Numbered from the stretch's first letter, positions 9,104-19,325 are shown. The stretch is 64,000 nucleotides of DNA from CAYZTY01 sp964444665 (GCA_964444665.1 CAYUIE010000004.1:62001-126000); one strand, 5' to 3'. The notes: generated from the sequence alone by a model not told the origin. Translations and numbers: made by a program.

Positions 9104-9144
9104 TCTGATATTCGCGAGACAGGACCTCGCCGGGAGTAGAAGAT

Positions 9145-9876
9145 ATGCACAGCTTTTGTGCTGTTTTCAAGAGAGAGTTCAAGGGTTATTTTTCAACGCC
9201 GCTGGCGTACGTGTTTCTCGTCATTTTTCTTTTTTTCTCGGCCTATTTGACATTCAAACAGGGCTTTTACGAGCTGCGCCAGGCGGATATGCGTACATTT
9301 TTTATGAATATGCCGCTTCTGTTTGTTTTTCTGGTGCCATCAACGGCGATGCGTCTCTGGGCCGAAGAACGTAAAGCCGGTTCCATTGAGCTGTTGTTTA
9401 CTTTGCCCATCACCGTTACGCAGGCGGTGCTCGGCAAGTTTTTCGCTGCCTGGTTCTTCCTTGCAATCGCACTGGTCCTTAGTTTCCCTATGGTCATAAC
9501 CGTATGTTATCTTGGCGACCCGGATGCAGCTTTGATTTTTACGGGCTATCTCGGCAGCTTCCTGATGGCCGGAGGATTCCTGGCCATCGGCTGTTTTTTC
9601 TCGGCCATAAGTAAAAGCCAGGTAATAAGCTTCGTACTGTCGGTTGTGGCCTGCGCCATATTCGTATTCGCGGGAATGCCCACCACTTTGAATTATCTCT
9701 CGACATTCCTGCCGGCCGGCGTGCTTTCAGAAATCGCAAATATGAGCCTTCAATCGCATTTCGAATCAATCCAGAGAGGTGTGCTGGTATTCAAGGACCT
9801 TGCTTACTTTGTGCTGTTAATTATCGGTTGGATTGCCGCGTGTATTATTCTACTGAATGGAAGGAAAGCCAACTGA
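9145..9876 (+). CDS. ABC-2 type permease (GldF-like)
   Basis: 243 residues with six predicted membrane helices, starting FCAVFKREFKGYFSTPLAYV, the usual N-terminal amphipathic entry of ABC-2 permeases. LWAEERKAGSIELLFTLPI is the conserved coupling segment of this family. It pairs with the ATPase 41 bp upstream and overlaps the next gene by one base. Substrate unknown. Confidence 0.85.
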   Translation: MHSFCAVFKREFKGYFSTPLAYVFLVIFLFFSAYLTFKQGFYELRQADMRTFFMNMPLLFVFLVPSTAMRLWAEERKAGSIELLFTLPITVTQAVLGKFFAAWFFLAIALVLSFPMVITVCYLGDPDAALIFTGYLGSFLMAGGFLAIGCFFSAISKSQVISFVLSVVACAIFVFAGMPTTLNYLSTFLPAGVLSEIANMSLQSHFESIQRGVLVFKDLAYFVLLIIGWIAACIILLNGRKAN

Positions 9877-11822
9877 TGAGCAGAACAATACGAGCGGTTA
9901 TCGGTGTAATCTTTGTTCTGGTAATTGTCTTCAGCGGGACAAGCATTTGCCAACGCCTCGGCAGCAGTATGAAGGCGGACCTGACGGAGCAGAAGCTTTA
10001 CACACTTTCCGATGGGACTAAGGCTATTCTCGCCAAGCTTCACCATCCTATAAAGCTAAAGCTTTATTATGCAAAGACCGCATCACTGAAGGTGCCGGAT
10101 GAGATCAGGTACTTCGAGAATTATTACCAGTTCGTAAAATCACTGCTTGAAGAATACGCAGCGGCGGCAAGGGGAATGATTGAGCTGGAGATAATCGACC
10201 CAAGGCCGTTTTCCGATGAGGAGGAATGGGCATTTAAGTTTGGTCTTAGCCGGTTTGTAATAACGCCGGAGGAGAACTTCTTCTTCGGGCTTGTCGCGCA
10301 AAGCCAGTTCGGCGCCGAAAAAGTCATACCGTTCTTCTTACTGGACAGGCAGAGCTTCGTCGAATACGACATAAGCCATTTAATAGATACCGTCATTACT
10401 CGTCAAAAGAAAACAATCGGCATTATCAGCTCTCTTCCGGTAATGGGGGATGAAGCAAACGATGATGCCGCGAGGCTGAAGCGAATTCAGAACCAGCCCC
10501 TTAACCGGACCTGGGCTATAATCGAGCACTTACGCCAGCAATACAAGGTTAAAACGCTTGCTTACGACGTCGAAGAGATTAAAGACGTTGATGTTCTATT
10601 AATCATCCACCCCAAAAACCTCAGAGAACAGACTTTGTATGCGATAGACCAGTTTGTGCTTAAAGGGGGAAAAACAATTGTGTGTATGGACCCTTTCTGT
10701 CTTGTCGACCAGCCGGACCGGCAGCAAGACAAAAGGCAAACATCTTATTCACGTAGTTCCGATTTGAATGTACTTGTACAAAACTGGGGGGTTGAAATGC
10801 CGCGTAACACTTTTGCCGGCGACCGAAATCTGGCGGACAAGGCGACTTTACTGAAAGATGAAAGACCAGAGACACTCATCGGCTTCCTTAATCTTAAGCC
10901 CGGCTGTTTCAATACCGAAAGCACAATAACCGCCGAGCTTAACCAGGTAAGGCTTTTTTTCCCCGGAGTATTGAGGAAGGTTGCCGGGGTCGATGAGCGG
11001 GAGACCGGCCGGAGTATTAAATTGCAGCCGCTTATTATGACAACCGACAAGGGCAATAGCTGGCTGGTTACCAGCCAGGATGAGTTAGTAATGCATTCCC
11101 CTTCGGAGCTTATGCACAATTTTACGGACGGCGATAAGCCTGTAGTGATGGGTTACCTGATTACCGGCAGGTTTAAGAGCAGCTTTCCGGAGGGTATTTA
11201 CAAACCGGCCGGCACCAGACAGGCGGGTTCATCGACAGCCGAGGAGGACAAATCTCCACAGCCAACGCTTACCGAAGCGAAGGAAGATTGTGCCGTAGTC
11301 GTCTTTGCCGACGTTGACTTTATATCAGACATTTTGGCTTACCAGGTCGTCGGCGACAATAGAGCCCTGCTACTTAATGCTATCGAAGATTTATGCGGCT
11401 CAAGCGAGCTGGCTGCAATCAGGTCACGTGGTAACTTCGCCAGGCCATTTACAATTGTCGACGAAATCGAAAAACAGGCGGAGGCCGAAACCGCCGAGGA
11501 AGAGGTTAAAATCACAACGGAAATTACACGTTTCCGAAATGAGCTGTACTCTGTTAAGAAAACAGAAGAAGGTGAGCCGGAAATCATTGGAACCGATATC
11601 CTGCAGAAGAAAAAAGAGCTTGAGCTGAAGATACATCAAGCCCGGCGAAAATTACGACAAGTCAAGATGGAAAAACGTGAAAAAATAGAAAACCTGGGTA
11701 ACAAGCTGCGCAATTTAAATATGATGACGGCCCCGACGGCAATACTGATAATTGCCATAATACTGAGTATCCATCGGACTATAAGGAGAAGGCACTATAT
11801 AAGTCACGCAAGTGACGCTTGA
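9876..11822 (+). CDS. GldG-like ABC auxiliary protein
   Basis: 648 residues starting at the ATG that overlaps the permease stop codon (TGATG); the longer frame back to 9828 would run into the permease. One N-terminal membrane helix (AVIGVIFVLVIVFSGTS), a large extracytoplasmic domain beginning DLTEQKLYTLSDGTKAIL, typical of the GldG/ABC-transport-auxiliary family, a coiled-coil-rich region (residues about 545-610), and a C-terminal helix TAILIIAIILSI. It probably works with the ATPase and permease as the third subunit of the exporter. Confidence 0.82.
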   Translation: MSRTIRAVIGVIFVLVIVFSGTSICQRLGSSMKADLTEQKLYTLSDGTKAILAKLHHPIKLKLYYAKTASLKVPDEIRYFENYYQFVKSLLEEYAAAARGMIELEIIDPRPFSDEEEWAFKFGLSRFVITPEENFFFGLVAQSQFGAEKVIPFFLLDRQSFVEYDISHLIDTVITRQKKTIGIISSLPVMGDEANDDAARLKRIQNQPLNRTWAIIEHLRQQYKVKTLAYDVEEIKDVDVLLIIHPKNLREQTLYAIDQFVLKGGKTIVCMDPFCLVDQPDRQQDKRQTSYSRSSDLNVLVQNWGVEMPRNTFAGDRNLADKATLLKDERPETLIGFLNLKPGCFNTESTITAELNQVRLFFPGVLRKVAGVDERETGRSIKLQPLIMTTDKGNSWLVTSQDELVMHSPSELMHNFTDGDKPVVMGYLITGRFKSSFPEGIYKPAGTRQAGSSTAEEDKSPQPTLTEAKEDCAVVVFADVDFISDILAYQVVGDNRALLLNAIEDLCGSSELAAIRSRGNFARPFTIVDEIEKQAEAETAEEEVKITTEITRFRNELYSVKKTEEGEPEIIGTDILQKKKELELKIHQARRKLRQVKMEKREKIENLGNKLRNLNMMTAPTAILIIAIILSIHRTIRRRHYISHASDA

Positions 11823-11892
11823 TTTATCTTTCCATCAGGCCTGAGCTAACGCAGCGTACCCGGCCCAGTGAATAGAAACAGGGAGCCTCTTA

Positions 11893-12936
11893 ATGAGTAA
11901 TAAAAAACTTACGGTACTGGGAATTGCCGCGGTTCTTATGGTGATATGGGCATTAGTACAGGCACGTATCATATCAAACAAACCAAAAGCAGAGCCGACC
12001 GGACCAATCTATCTAATCCAGGGCCTCGAGCCGGCAGATATAGCAAGAATCGTCGTAGGGGGACCAAACAGTATAGCCACCCTCAATCGTATCACCGGAG
12101 GAAGTTTTGTGGTTGCCGAGAAAGATAATTATCCCGCTTTTGCTGATAAAATAAATAAACTTATCACCACATGCTTACAAATCAAAACTGTGGAACTTTA
12201 CTCAGACAGCGCTGCAAGCCACGAAGAGCTAAGGGTGACCGAAGAGACCGCTAACGGTTATGCAAAGTTCTATAGAGCCGATTCATCGCTTTTAACGGGT
12301 ATCATCGTGGGCAAGGAAGGGCCGCGGCCTCCGACGGGTTACGTCAGATTGGCCACGTCAGACAAAGTTTACCTGGTTGAAAGGTCTGCCTGGATTCAAA
12401 ATGAGCCGATAGATTACGTCGACCCGAAAATCGTAGGAGTGGACCGCGAGGATGTGGAATCGGTAACGGTTATTTCGCCGGAGGGTGAATATACGCTTGC
12501 GGTCGGCGAAAAAGGCAAAGGCGTTGAGCTCAAAAATATGCCGCCGGGAAAGAGATTAAAAGGCGGAGACTATGAGCTTGTCTTTGACGGCTTGTGGGAT
12601 TTGACATTCGATGATGTCTGCCTTGTTGAAAGAAAAAATTTCACCTTTGACAGAAAATTTGTCTGCAGGCTTAAAGACTCAACCGTTTACGGACTGGAGA
12701 TTGCCCAACACGATGAGCGGACATACGTAACCTGTCAGGCAGACTTTACAGACGAAATTCCCGTTGTGAATGAAAACCAATTGTCACAAGAACAGTTGAA
12801 GGAGATACAGGCCAAGCTGCTGGCGCGGGACCGTGCTGAAGAATTCACAGCAAAACATTCGGGATGGGCTTACAGGATTTACGATTATAAAGCTGCCAGG
12901 CTTCTATATGACCTTTCAGATTTACTCGAAGAGTAA
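11893..12936 (+). CDS. DUF4340 domain protein, last gene of the Gld-like operon
   Basis: 347 residues with an N-terminal signal anchor (LTVLGIAAVLMVIWALVQA) and a periplasmic beta-rich domain. Segments GLEPADIARIVVGGP, TEETANGYAKFYRAD and YLVERSAWIQNEPIDYVDP are typical of DUF4340 proteins, which routinely follow GldG-like genes. GGGAG precedes the ATG. Function within the complex is unknown. Confidence 0.8.
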   Translation: MSNKKLTVLGIAAVLMVIWALVQARIISNKPKAEPTGPIYLIQGLEPADIARIVVGGPNSIATLNRITGGSFVVAEKDNYPAFADKINKLITTCLQIKTVELYSDSAASHEELRVTEETANGYAKFYRADSSLLTGIIVGKEGPRPPTGYVRLATSDKVYLVERSAWIQNEPIDYVDPKIVGVDREDVESVTVISPEGEYTLAVGEKGKGVELKNMPPGKRLKGGDYELVFDGLWDLTFDDVCLVERKNFTFDRKFVCRLKDSTVYGLEIAQHDERTYVTCQADFTDEIPVVNENQLSQEQLKEIQAKLLARDRAEEFTAKHSGWAYRIYDYKAARLLYDLSDLLEE

Positions 12937-13016
12937 GAGTGTAGCTAATGAGCAAATTTCGATAAAAAGCAAAAAGTAAGGGCCGTTAAAAAGACGGCAA
13001 ATATATAAGGACTTTT

Positions 13017-14144
13017 ATGTCAATCAGGGAGATTTTTTGCCAGAAGCGGGCGATTACAAAATTACAGCGGGCCCTGGCAGCGGAAAAGGTGGCCCACGCT
13101 TATATCTTCGCAGGCCCCGAGGGGGTGGGTAAATTCAAGACGGCCGGGGAATGGGCAAAGCTGCTGCTGTGTTCAGACAGGCTCCGCCAGGCCGATGAGT
13201 ACGGGCAACCCTTTTTTGAAAGCTGCGGTCAGTGTGCTTCGTGCAGGGCCTTCGAGAAACAAATCCATCCGGATTTTAATCTTATCTACAAGGAACTTCT
13301 CCAATACACAATAAACGGCAAAAAAAAGAAAAATCCACTGCAATTGCCTATCGACGTCATCAGGGAATTCCTCATCGATAAGGTTGCCGTTAAACCGCAA
13401 TTGTCGCAGTTCACTGTTTACGTAGTTTGCGAAGCCGAGAGGTTAAACAGCTCAGCACAAAACGCTATGCTTAAGGTGGTCGAAGAGCCGCCGAGTTACT
13501 GCTTTATTATCCTTCTTTGCACCCGGTCCGAACGGCTGCTGCCTACAATACTCTCACGATGTCAGAGAATCCGGTTCGGCCCGATACCGGAAAAGAGAAT
13601 AGCCGAACAACTTGAAAAACTCGGTATTAAACCGACCGAAGCGGCATTCTGGTCGCGATTTGCCGAAGGCAGTCTTGGAAACGCGATAAGATGGACCGAG
13701 CTAAATAAGGCGGGTACAGACTGCTACCAAATCAAGAAGGAACTGGTGAGCAGATTGGCCAAACTAAAACTCTCCGGAGTCGTAGATTCAGCAGCGGCGA
13801 TGATAAAGGCCCGCGAATCAATTTCTCAGGCCTGGGGCGAGCTGGAGGCAGATATAAGTAAAGCCGATATCAGGAAAAGGACACAAAAAGGACTGGTCCA
13901 GGTAGTGGCCGCAGTTTTTACAGACGTTATGAAGCTAAATACAGCGGCAGATACAACACTGATAAACAGCGACCAGCGTAAGGAAATCGGCATTTTGGCA
14001 GACAGATTCGACCCCGACCAGGCAGCAGAACAGCTCGAGGAGGTTTACAAAATAGGCCGATGGATAGAAGGAAACGTGAACGAAAAGCTGATTTTTGAGC
14101 AGCTATTGTTAAACGTGGCGAATTCTGATAGAATACATAGTTAG
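13017..14144 (+). CDS. holB: DNA polymerase III delta-prime subunit
   Basis: Clamp-loader subunit, 375 residues. P-loop-like GPEGVGKFKTA keeps the lysine, although the following Thr is Phe; zinc-binding cysteines lie in CGQCASCRAFEKQIHPD; the sensor region is SSAQNAMLKVVEEPPS, with the Arg-rich ILSRCQRIRF. Delta-prime proteins commonly lack ATPase activity, so the P-loop change is not alarming. AAGG lies 6 nt before the ATG. It is followed by the RicT-like gene and metG, a conserved bacterial neighbourhood. Confidence 0.9.
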   Translation: MSIREIFCQKRAITKLQRALAAEKVAHAYIFAGPEGVGKFKTAGEWAKLLLCSDRLRQADEYGQPFFESCGQCASCRAFEKQIHPDFNLIYKELLQYTINGKKKKNPLQLPIDVIREFLIDKVAVKPQLSQFTVYVVCEAERLNSSAQNAMLKVVEEPPSYCFIILLCTRSERLLPTILSRCQRIRFGPIPEKRIAEQLEKLGIKPTEAAFWSRFAEGSLGNAIRWTELNKAGTDCYQIKKELVSRLAKLKLSGVVDSAAAMIKARESISQAWGELEADISKADIRKRTQKGLVQVVAAVFTDVMKLNTAADTTLINSDQRKEIGILADRFDPDQAAEQLEEVYKIGRWIEGNVNEKLIFEQLLLNVANSDRIHS

Positions 14145-14186
14145 CTGCTTCAACATATTTGTTAGCTGATAGTCGAGATTATAAGA

Positions 14187-15218
14187 ATGGGGAAAACAAA
14201 GCCTAAACAGGCTAAACATAAAAAAAAGCTGATGCTGGTGCGACACGGACGTATGGGATTGCTCGGCTGGTTTGAGCATCAGGAAAATGAGATTCCCAAA
14301 CTTCATACACGAGTTGTAGTAAAAACCGAAAGAGGACTCGAACTCGGTCAAATCGTCGGGCCTTTATGTTACCGGGGCGGACAGTTTAAATTCACCGTCG
14401 AGCAGTTAGAGGAATACATGCGTAAAAGCGGCAGCGAACAGCCGCTTACACAGAAGGGCCGGTTCATTCGCTATGCAACACACGAAGATACAAACGAAGA
14501 GAGACACCTTGAAAAATCAGCAAAAGAAGAGCTTGATTACTGTAAAAAGTTTGCTGAAGAATTAAAACTGCCGATGGAAATAGTGACGTCCGAGCACCTT
14601 TTCGGCGGCGAGCGGATCATTTTCTATTTTGTGGCCGAGGGCAGAATCGACTTCAGAGAACTGGTCAAACGGCTTGCCAAGGAGTTTCAAACGAGAATCG
14701 AGATGCGGCAGATTGGCTCCCGCGACGAGGCCAAACTTGCCGTTGACTATGAGACCTGCGGTCTCGAGTGCTGCTGCAAGAGATTCTTAAGGATTCTAAA
14801 ACCAGTCAATATGCGAATGGCCAAGCTCCAGAAGGCAACGCTTGATCCCTCGAAAATTTCGGGGCACTGCGGCAGATTGAAGTGTTGTCTGCGCTACGAG
14901 GATGAAACTTACAGGGAGTTGAAGGCCCAACTGCCGAAGAAAAATACGAGGGTAAAAACAACATACGGCGAAGGGACAGTTACAGATACGCAAATATTGA
15001 CCCAGCTTGTTATAATACAAAGAGATGATGGACCACAAGTGGCATTGCCGCTCAAAGAGGTTGAAATCCTCATTGAGGAAACAGCAGACGTCGAAGAGAC
15101 CGCTCAAAAAGAGACGGACAAAAGCGAAGATGCGGATACCCAGACCGACAAAGAAAATAACAATCAGAACTCGCCTGCGAGCGGTCCCAAAGACAAAACC
15201 TTCACAGAGGACGTATAG
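14187..15218 (+). CDS. PSP1-domain protein (RicT/YaaT-like)
   Basis: 343 residues. The central PSP1 domain carries the cysteine cluster CGLECCCKRF and later SGHCGRLKCCLRYE, which in Bacillus RicT helps hold Fe-S clusters in the RicAFT complex that acts in mRNA processing. The N-terminus (VRHGRMGLLGWFEH) and the acidic, low-complexity C-terminal tail after residue 295 are extras. It follows holB and overlaps metG by one base, as in the holB-yaaT order of Firmicutes. No RicA or RicF partner is seen nearby. Confidence 0.85.
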   Translation: MGKTKPKQAKHKKKLMLVRHGRMGLLGWFEHQENEIPKLHTRVVVKTERGLELGQIVGPLCYRGGQFKFTVEQLEEYMRKSGSEQPLTQKGRFIRYATHEDTNEERHLEKSAKEELDYCKKFAEELKLPMEIVTSEHLFGGERIIFYFVAEGRIDFRELVKRLAKEFQTRIEMRQIGSRDEAKLAVDYETCGLECCCKRFLRILKPVNMRMAKLQKATLDPSKISGHCGRLKCCLRYEDETYRELKAQLPKKNTRVKTTYGEGTVTDTQILTQLVIIQRDDGPQVALPLKEVEILIEETADVEETAQKETDKSEDADTQTDKENNNQNSPASGPKDKTFTEDV

Positions 15219-17221
15219 TGGCACGTAAAATCGTAGTAACCTCAGCGCTGCCGTATGCGAACGGCCCAATTCATATCGGACATCTTGTCGAGTACATCCA
15301 GACTGATATATGGGTCCGCTTCCAAAGGATGTGCGGAAACCGCTGCCTGTACTTTTGTGCGGACGATACCCACGGCACGCCAATTATGATTAGCGCCCGC
15401 GATGAAAACATCGAGCCGGAAAAACTGATTGAACGAGTGCACAAAGAACACAAACTGGACTTCGATAAGTTTTGTATCGAATTCGATAATTACTATACGA
15501 CGCATTCCCCGGAAAATGAAGACTTTAGTGAGCTAATATACAATCGACTACAGGAACACGGTTCCATAGTCAAACGAGATGTCGAGCAGACGTATTGCGA
15601 GAACTGCAGTATGTGGCTGCCGGACAGGTATATTCGCGGCACGTGTCCGCGGTGTAAAGCAGACGACCAATACGGCGATTCGTGCGACAGGTGCGGTGGG
15701 ACATATCGAACGGTAGAGCTGATAAACGCCCGCTGCGCAAAATGCGGCACATCGCCGGTTCGCCGTAAGAGCATACATTATTTCTTCAAGTTAGCCGATT
15801 ACGAGCAGCAACTTAAAAAGCTGATTGCCGACGGTTATATTCAGGCCTCGTCGGCCAGGAAACTCGACGAATGGTTTAGCGCCGGACTTAGAGACTGGGA
15901 TATATCGCGGGACGGCCCGTACTTCGGTTTCAAGATACCTGGCGAAAAAGACAAGTATTTCTACGTATGGCTCGACGCACCAATAGGCTATATGGCCAGC
16001 GTCAAGAATTACTGCCAGAAAAACGGACTGGATTTCGACGAGGTATGGAACAATAAAGACTGGGAGCTGTACCACTTTATCGGCAAGGACATTATGTATT
16101 TTCACGCTCTGTTCTGGCCGGCGATGCTGATGGGGGCGGGCTTTAAAATCGCAAACAAGCTTTTTGTGCACGGCTTTTTGACGGTTAACGGCGAGAAAAT
16201 GAGCAAGTCTCGCGGCACTTTCATCAAGGCAAGAACTTACCTGAATCATCTCGAACCTGAATACCTGCGCTATTATTACGCAAGTAAACTTACCGCAGGG
16301 CTTGAAGATATAGATTTGAGTACAACCGATTTCGTAGGTAAGGTAAACTCCGAGCTGGTCGGTAAGCTGGCAAATCTCGCCTCTCGGTCCATACCGATGC
16401 TCACCAGAACACTTGAGGGAAAACTTGGACGATTAAACGATGTGGGCAGGCGGCTTGTTGAGAAACTTCAGGCCGCGAGGGAACAGATAGCTGAGAACTA
16501 CGAGAATCTGAACTATGCCGCTGTTGTCCGAACAATCACGAGCCTGGCCGATGAGGCAAACCGGTATGTCGAGCAGGAGCAGCCCTGGGCGAGCATTAAG
16601 AGCGATGCCGAGAAAACACGAAGCACCTTGACAACGGTGATAAACGCAGTGCGTATTCTGACTATTTACCTCAAGCCTGTGCTGCCGGATTACGCGCAGA
16701 AGGTAGAGCAATCATTGAATGTGCAGCCGCTGCAGTTAAAAGATGTGGAAACAATACAGGAGGAGATAGAGATAAACGATTTTGTGCGATTAGCCGAAAG
16801 AATTGAGCAGAAAAAGGTGGATGCGATGATAAATGAAAGCAAGTCCCTAAAGGACAGGGAGCAAAAGCCGGTTGAACCAACCGAACCGATCGAGCCGGAA
16901 TGCACGATTGAAGATTTTGCAAAAGTTGATTTGCGAATAGGAAAAGTGACAGCCGCAAAGAAGGTAGAAGGCGCAGACAAGCTGCTGGAGCTGCGTGTAG
17001 ATTTGGGCGGGGTGGAAAAAACTTCGTTTGCCGGCGTTGCGCAGGCCTATAAGCCGGAGGAACTGGTGGACAGATTGGTCATCTTTCTTGCCAACCTGAA
17101 GCCGAGGAAGATGAAGTATGGAATTTCCGAGGGTATGATTCTTGCCGCCGGCCCCGGGGGTAAAGATGTATTCATTTTAGGCGTTGATAGTGGGGCCGTA
17201 CCAGGCCAAAGGGTACGTTAA
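15218..17221 (+). CDS. metG: Methionine--tRNA ligase
   Basis: Charges tRNA-Met with methionine. 667 residues with a GTG start overlapping the upstream stop codon. HIGH motif in YANGPIHIGHL; zinc-binding cysteines CENCSMWLPDRY, CPRCKADD, CDRCGGTY and CAKCG; KMSKS loop GEKMSKSRGTF; anticodon-binding helical domain; C-terminal OB-fold tRNA-binding domain (residues about 555-667, FAKVDLRIGKVTAAKKVEGA), as in the dimeric long forms. The gene overlaps the downstream Minf_1886 gene by one base, so it is in the same operon. Confidence 0.95.
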   Translation: MARKIVVTSALPYANGPIHIGHLVEYIQTDIWVRFQRMCGNRCLYFCADDTHGTPIMISARDENIEPEKLIERVHKEHKLDFDKFCIEFDNYYTTHSPENEDFSELIYNRLQEHGSIVKRDVEQTYCENCSMWLPDRYIRGTCPRCKADDQYGDSCDRCGGTYRTVELINARCAKCGTSPVRRKSIHYFFKLADYEQQLKKLIADGYIQASSARKLDEWFSAGLRDWDISRDGPYFGFKIPGEKDKYFYVWLDAPIGYMASVKNYCQKNGLDFDEVWNNKDWELYHFIGKDIMYFHALFWPAMLMGAGFKIANKLFVHGFLTVNGEKMSKSRGTFIKARTYLNHLEPEYLRYYYASKLTAGLEDIDLSTTDFVGKVNSELVGKLANLASRSIPMLTRTLEGKLGRLNDVGRRLVEKLQAAREQIAENYENLNYAAVVRTITSLADEANRYVEQEQPWASIKSDAEKTRSTLTTVINAVRILTIYLKPVLPDYAQKVEQSLNVQPLQLKDVETIQEEIEINDFVRLAERIEQKKVDAMINESKSLKDREQKPVEPTEPIEPECTIEDFAKVDLRIGKVTAAKKVEGADKLLELRVDLGGVEKTSFAGVAQAYKPEELVDRLVIFLANLKPRKMKYGISEGMILAAGPGGKDVFILGVDSGAVPGQRVR

Positions 17222-17625
17222 TGAAGAAAGGCATAGAACAGATAACCCAGGAAGACGGCAGATACAAGCTCGATGCCGTCAGGTTTGTTTATGAAGGTCT
17301 CGGCCATACGGCCAAAACAGAAGCGGACAAGTCCAGCTCTTCCGAAGACCCAAGCAAACCTGAATCGGGTTCTGGGCCGCATCACATCAGCGGGCAGGAG
17401 CTCTGCCACGGCCTGCGGCACCTGGCGAGCGAAAAGTGGGGCCGGATGGCGAAGGTAGTATTAAATCACTGGGGAATCAAAACCACACGGGATTTCGGTG
17501 AAATCGTTTACATGATGATACGTCATAAGTGGATGAGCGCCCAGCCGGAAGATTCTATAGATGACTTCAACAATGCTTATGATTTCAAAACGGTTTTTGA
17601 AGACCAGTTCGAACTGGACATTTAG
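17221..17625 (+). CDS. Minf_1886 family protein
   Basis: 134 residues of unknown function, start overlapping the metG stop codon. The block HISGQELCHGLRHLA, then SEKWGRMAKVVLNHWGI, and a C-terminal FKTVFEDQFELDI are the signature of the Minf_1886 family found across Planctomycetota and Verrucomicrobiota. The family has no established role. A variable acidic linker (residues 35-50) splits the N-terminal VRFVYEGLGHT motif from the core. Confidence 0.82.
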   Translation: MKKGIEQITQEDGRYKLDAVRFVYEGLGHTAKTEADKSSSSEDPSKPESGSGPHHISGQELCHGLRHLASEKWGRMAKVVLNHWGIKTTRDFGEIVYMMIRHKWMSAQPEDSIDDFNNAYDFKTVFEDQFELDI

Positions 17626-17700
17626 CATTTTTGGCATAAGTTTTCGTAAACATATTGTCCCATAAATTCCTTATATAACTTCAATCAGGGGACTAAAGTT

Positions 17701-17910
17701 ATGAAGCAGTTCAATTACACCTGTCCAAAATGCGGCAACAACGAGTGCGAGACAAGCGAACTTCGGGCGACCGGCGGATTCCTAAGCAAAATCTTCGACG
17801 TACAATCGAAGCGGTTCACTACCGTAACCTGCTTAAAATGCAGCTACACGGAGCTATACCGGGCAGAAAGCAGCATGCTGGGTGATATCTTTGACCTGTT
17901 CACCGATTAA
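17701..17910 (+). CDS. Small zinc-ribbon protein
   Basis: 69 residues with two CxxC knuckles (CPKCGNNEC and CLKCSYTEL) in the arrangement of the COG3478 predicted nucleic-acid-binding zinc ribbons; the middle FDVQSKRFTTVTCLKC and tail ILFDLFTD-like region are typical. GGGG lies 8-10 nt before the ATG. Function unknown. The 269 bp to the next gene hold no recognisable gene. Confidence 0.8.
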   Translation: MKQFNYTCPKCGNNECETSELRATGGFLSKIFDVQSKRFTTVTCLKCSYTELYRAESSMLGDIFDLFTD

Positions 17911-18179
17911 CCGACAAAGCCCTCGATTGAGATTCACTTTTTTTAAGGAATATAACGAATAGGTGGGTTCTCCAGATTAAGTAACGAATGCGTGCGAACT
18001 GCGGATTTGGAAAAATGGACCGAACAGGAACATCAAGGTTGACAATTTTCGTGTCCGCTGCTAAAATAGAGGTAAGAGTCTGTCTTGGCAAAAGTTAAGG
18101 CAATAAACGGCCTTTGCTTGATGCTGAAGATGTGGCCAATCTCGGGAAAAGTGTTTATTAAGCGGAAGGAGGTGCGCCG

Positions 18180-19316
18180 ATGGCAGAAGATCGGCCTCCT
18201 ATAGATACACACGTCCACATGGACCACGAGCCGGAACTGAACAAATTTTTCAAGGCTGTTACAAAGGCCAAGGCGAGCGATTTGCACATCAAGGTCGGGC
18301 AAGCTCCGAAAATGCGTATCGGCGGGTCGCTCAGAAACACTACCGGGGAGGTCATTACAGAGAAAAGAGCCGAGGAGCTCGTCTTTGAGCTTTTAAACGA
18401 CACCCAGAAGGATTTTTTTCTGAAGAACGGCACTCTCGAGTTCGCCCATGAAATCAGCGATACTGAGCGTTTCCGCATAAACGTGTTTCGCCAGCGAGGT
18501 ATGATAAGCCTTGTTGCCAGGAAAATTGAATCAAGAATTCCTCCATTTGAATCACTGCACCTTCCCGTCATTGTCAAAGAGCTGGCTCTTGCCCAGGAGG
18601 GCCTGATACTTGTAACGGGCCCCACCGGCTGCGGTAAAACTACTACTCTGTCCTCTATGGTAGATATCATCAATCATACCCGTTCCTGCCATATAATTAC
18701 CTTCGAGGACCCGATAGAATATCTGTATAAAGACAGAAAAGCTATTGTATCACAGAGGGAAATCGGTATCGACCTGACCGACCTCGATGAATCATTGTAC
18801 CTGCTTGCAAGGCAGGACCCGGATGTCGTGGTTATCAGCGAGTTGCGCGACCATCGAACGATATCCGCCGCAATGAAAACGGCCGAGAGCGGTCACCTCG
18901 TTTTCGGAACCCTTAACGCCGGAAGCGTTGTTCAAAGCGTGCAAAGGCTTCTTGACCTGTTCCCACAAGAGGAAAGAATTGCGGCAAGAAACTCTTTCAG
19001 CATGGCGTTCAAGGCAATCATCTGCCAGCAACTGCTGCCGTGCATCAAAGAAGGCATAGGCAGCATACCGCTCGTGGAAGTTCTCATTTCCAATCCCATT
19101 GCCAGAAAGGTGATAGTCGACAACAAGGAAGGTGAGCTGCCTAATGTTATAAAAGCATGCAAGAACGAAGGAATGCTTGATGTTACCGAAGGTCTCTGTC
19201 AGCTCGTCAACGGCGAGTATATAGATATAAAGAAAGCATACGAATATGCGCCCAACATTGAAGAGCTGAAAATGGCTTTGAAAGGTATCATAACAACCGC
19301 AAGGACAATTATCTGA
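18180..19316 (+). CDS. PilT-like secretion/pilus ATPase
   Basis: Hexameric motor ATPase of the type II/IV secretion superfamily, 378 residues. N-terminal domain KASDLHIKVGQAPKMRIGG, Walker A TGPTGCGKTTTL, Asp box ITFEDPIEY, Walker B DVVVISELRD, His box GHLVFGTLNAGS. The TLNA sequence replaces the usual TLHT. A strong AAGGAGGT at 18166-18173, 6 nt before the ATG, fixes the start. It is followed 9 bp later by a degenerate GspE/PilB-like partner, so it may supply the ATPase activity for that pair. Confidence 0.85.
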   Translation: MAEDRPPIDTHVHMDHEPELNKFFKAVTKAKASDLHIKVGQAPKMRIGGSLRNTTGEVITEKRAEELVFELLNDTQKDFFLKNGTLEFAHEISDTERFRINVFRQRGMISLVARKIESRIPPFESLHLPVIVKELALAQEGLILVTGPTGCGKTTTLSSMVDIINHTRSCHIITFEDPIEYLYKDRKAIVSQREIGIDLTDLDESLYLLARQDPDVVVISELRDHRTISAAMKTAESGHLVFGTLNAGSVVQSVQRLLDLFPQEERIAARNSFSMAFKAIICQQLLPCIKEGIGSIPLVEVLISNPIARKVIVDNKEGELPNVIKACKNEGMLDVTEGLCQLVNGEYIDIKKAYEYAPNIEELKMALKGIITTARTII

Positions 19317-19325
19317 GAGAATACA

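Noticed and set aside
8384..12936. Gld-like genes as proof of gliding motility
   Set aside because: This ABC set is widespread in non-gliding bacteria, and no other gliding genes are in the window.
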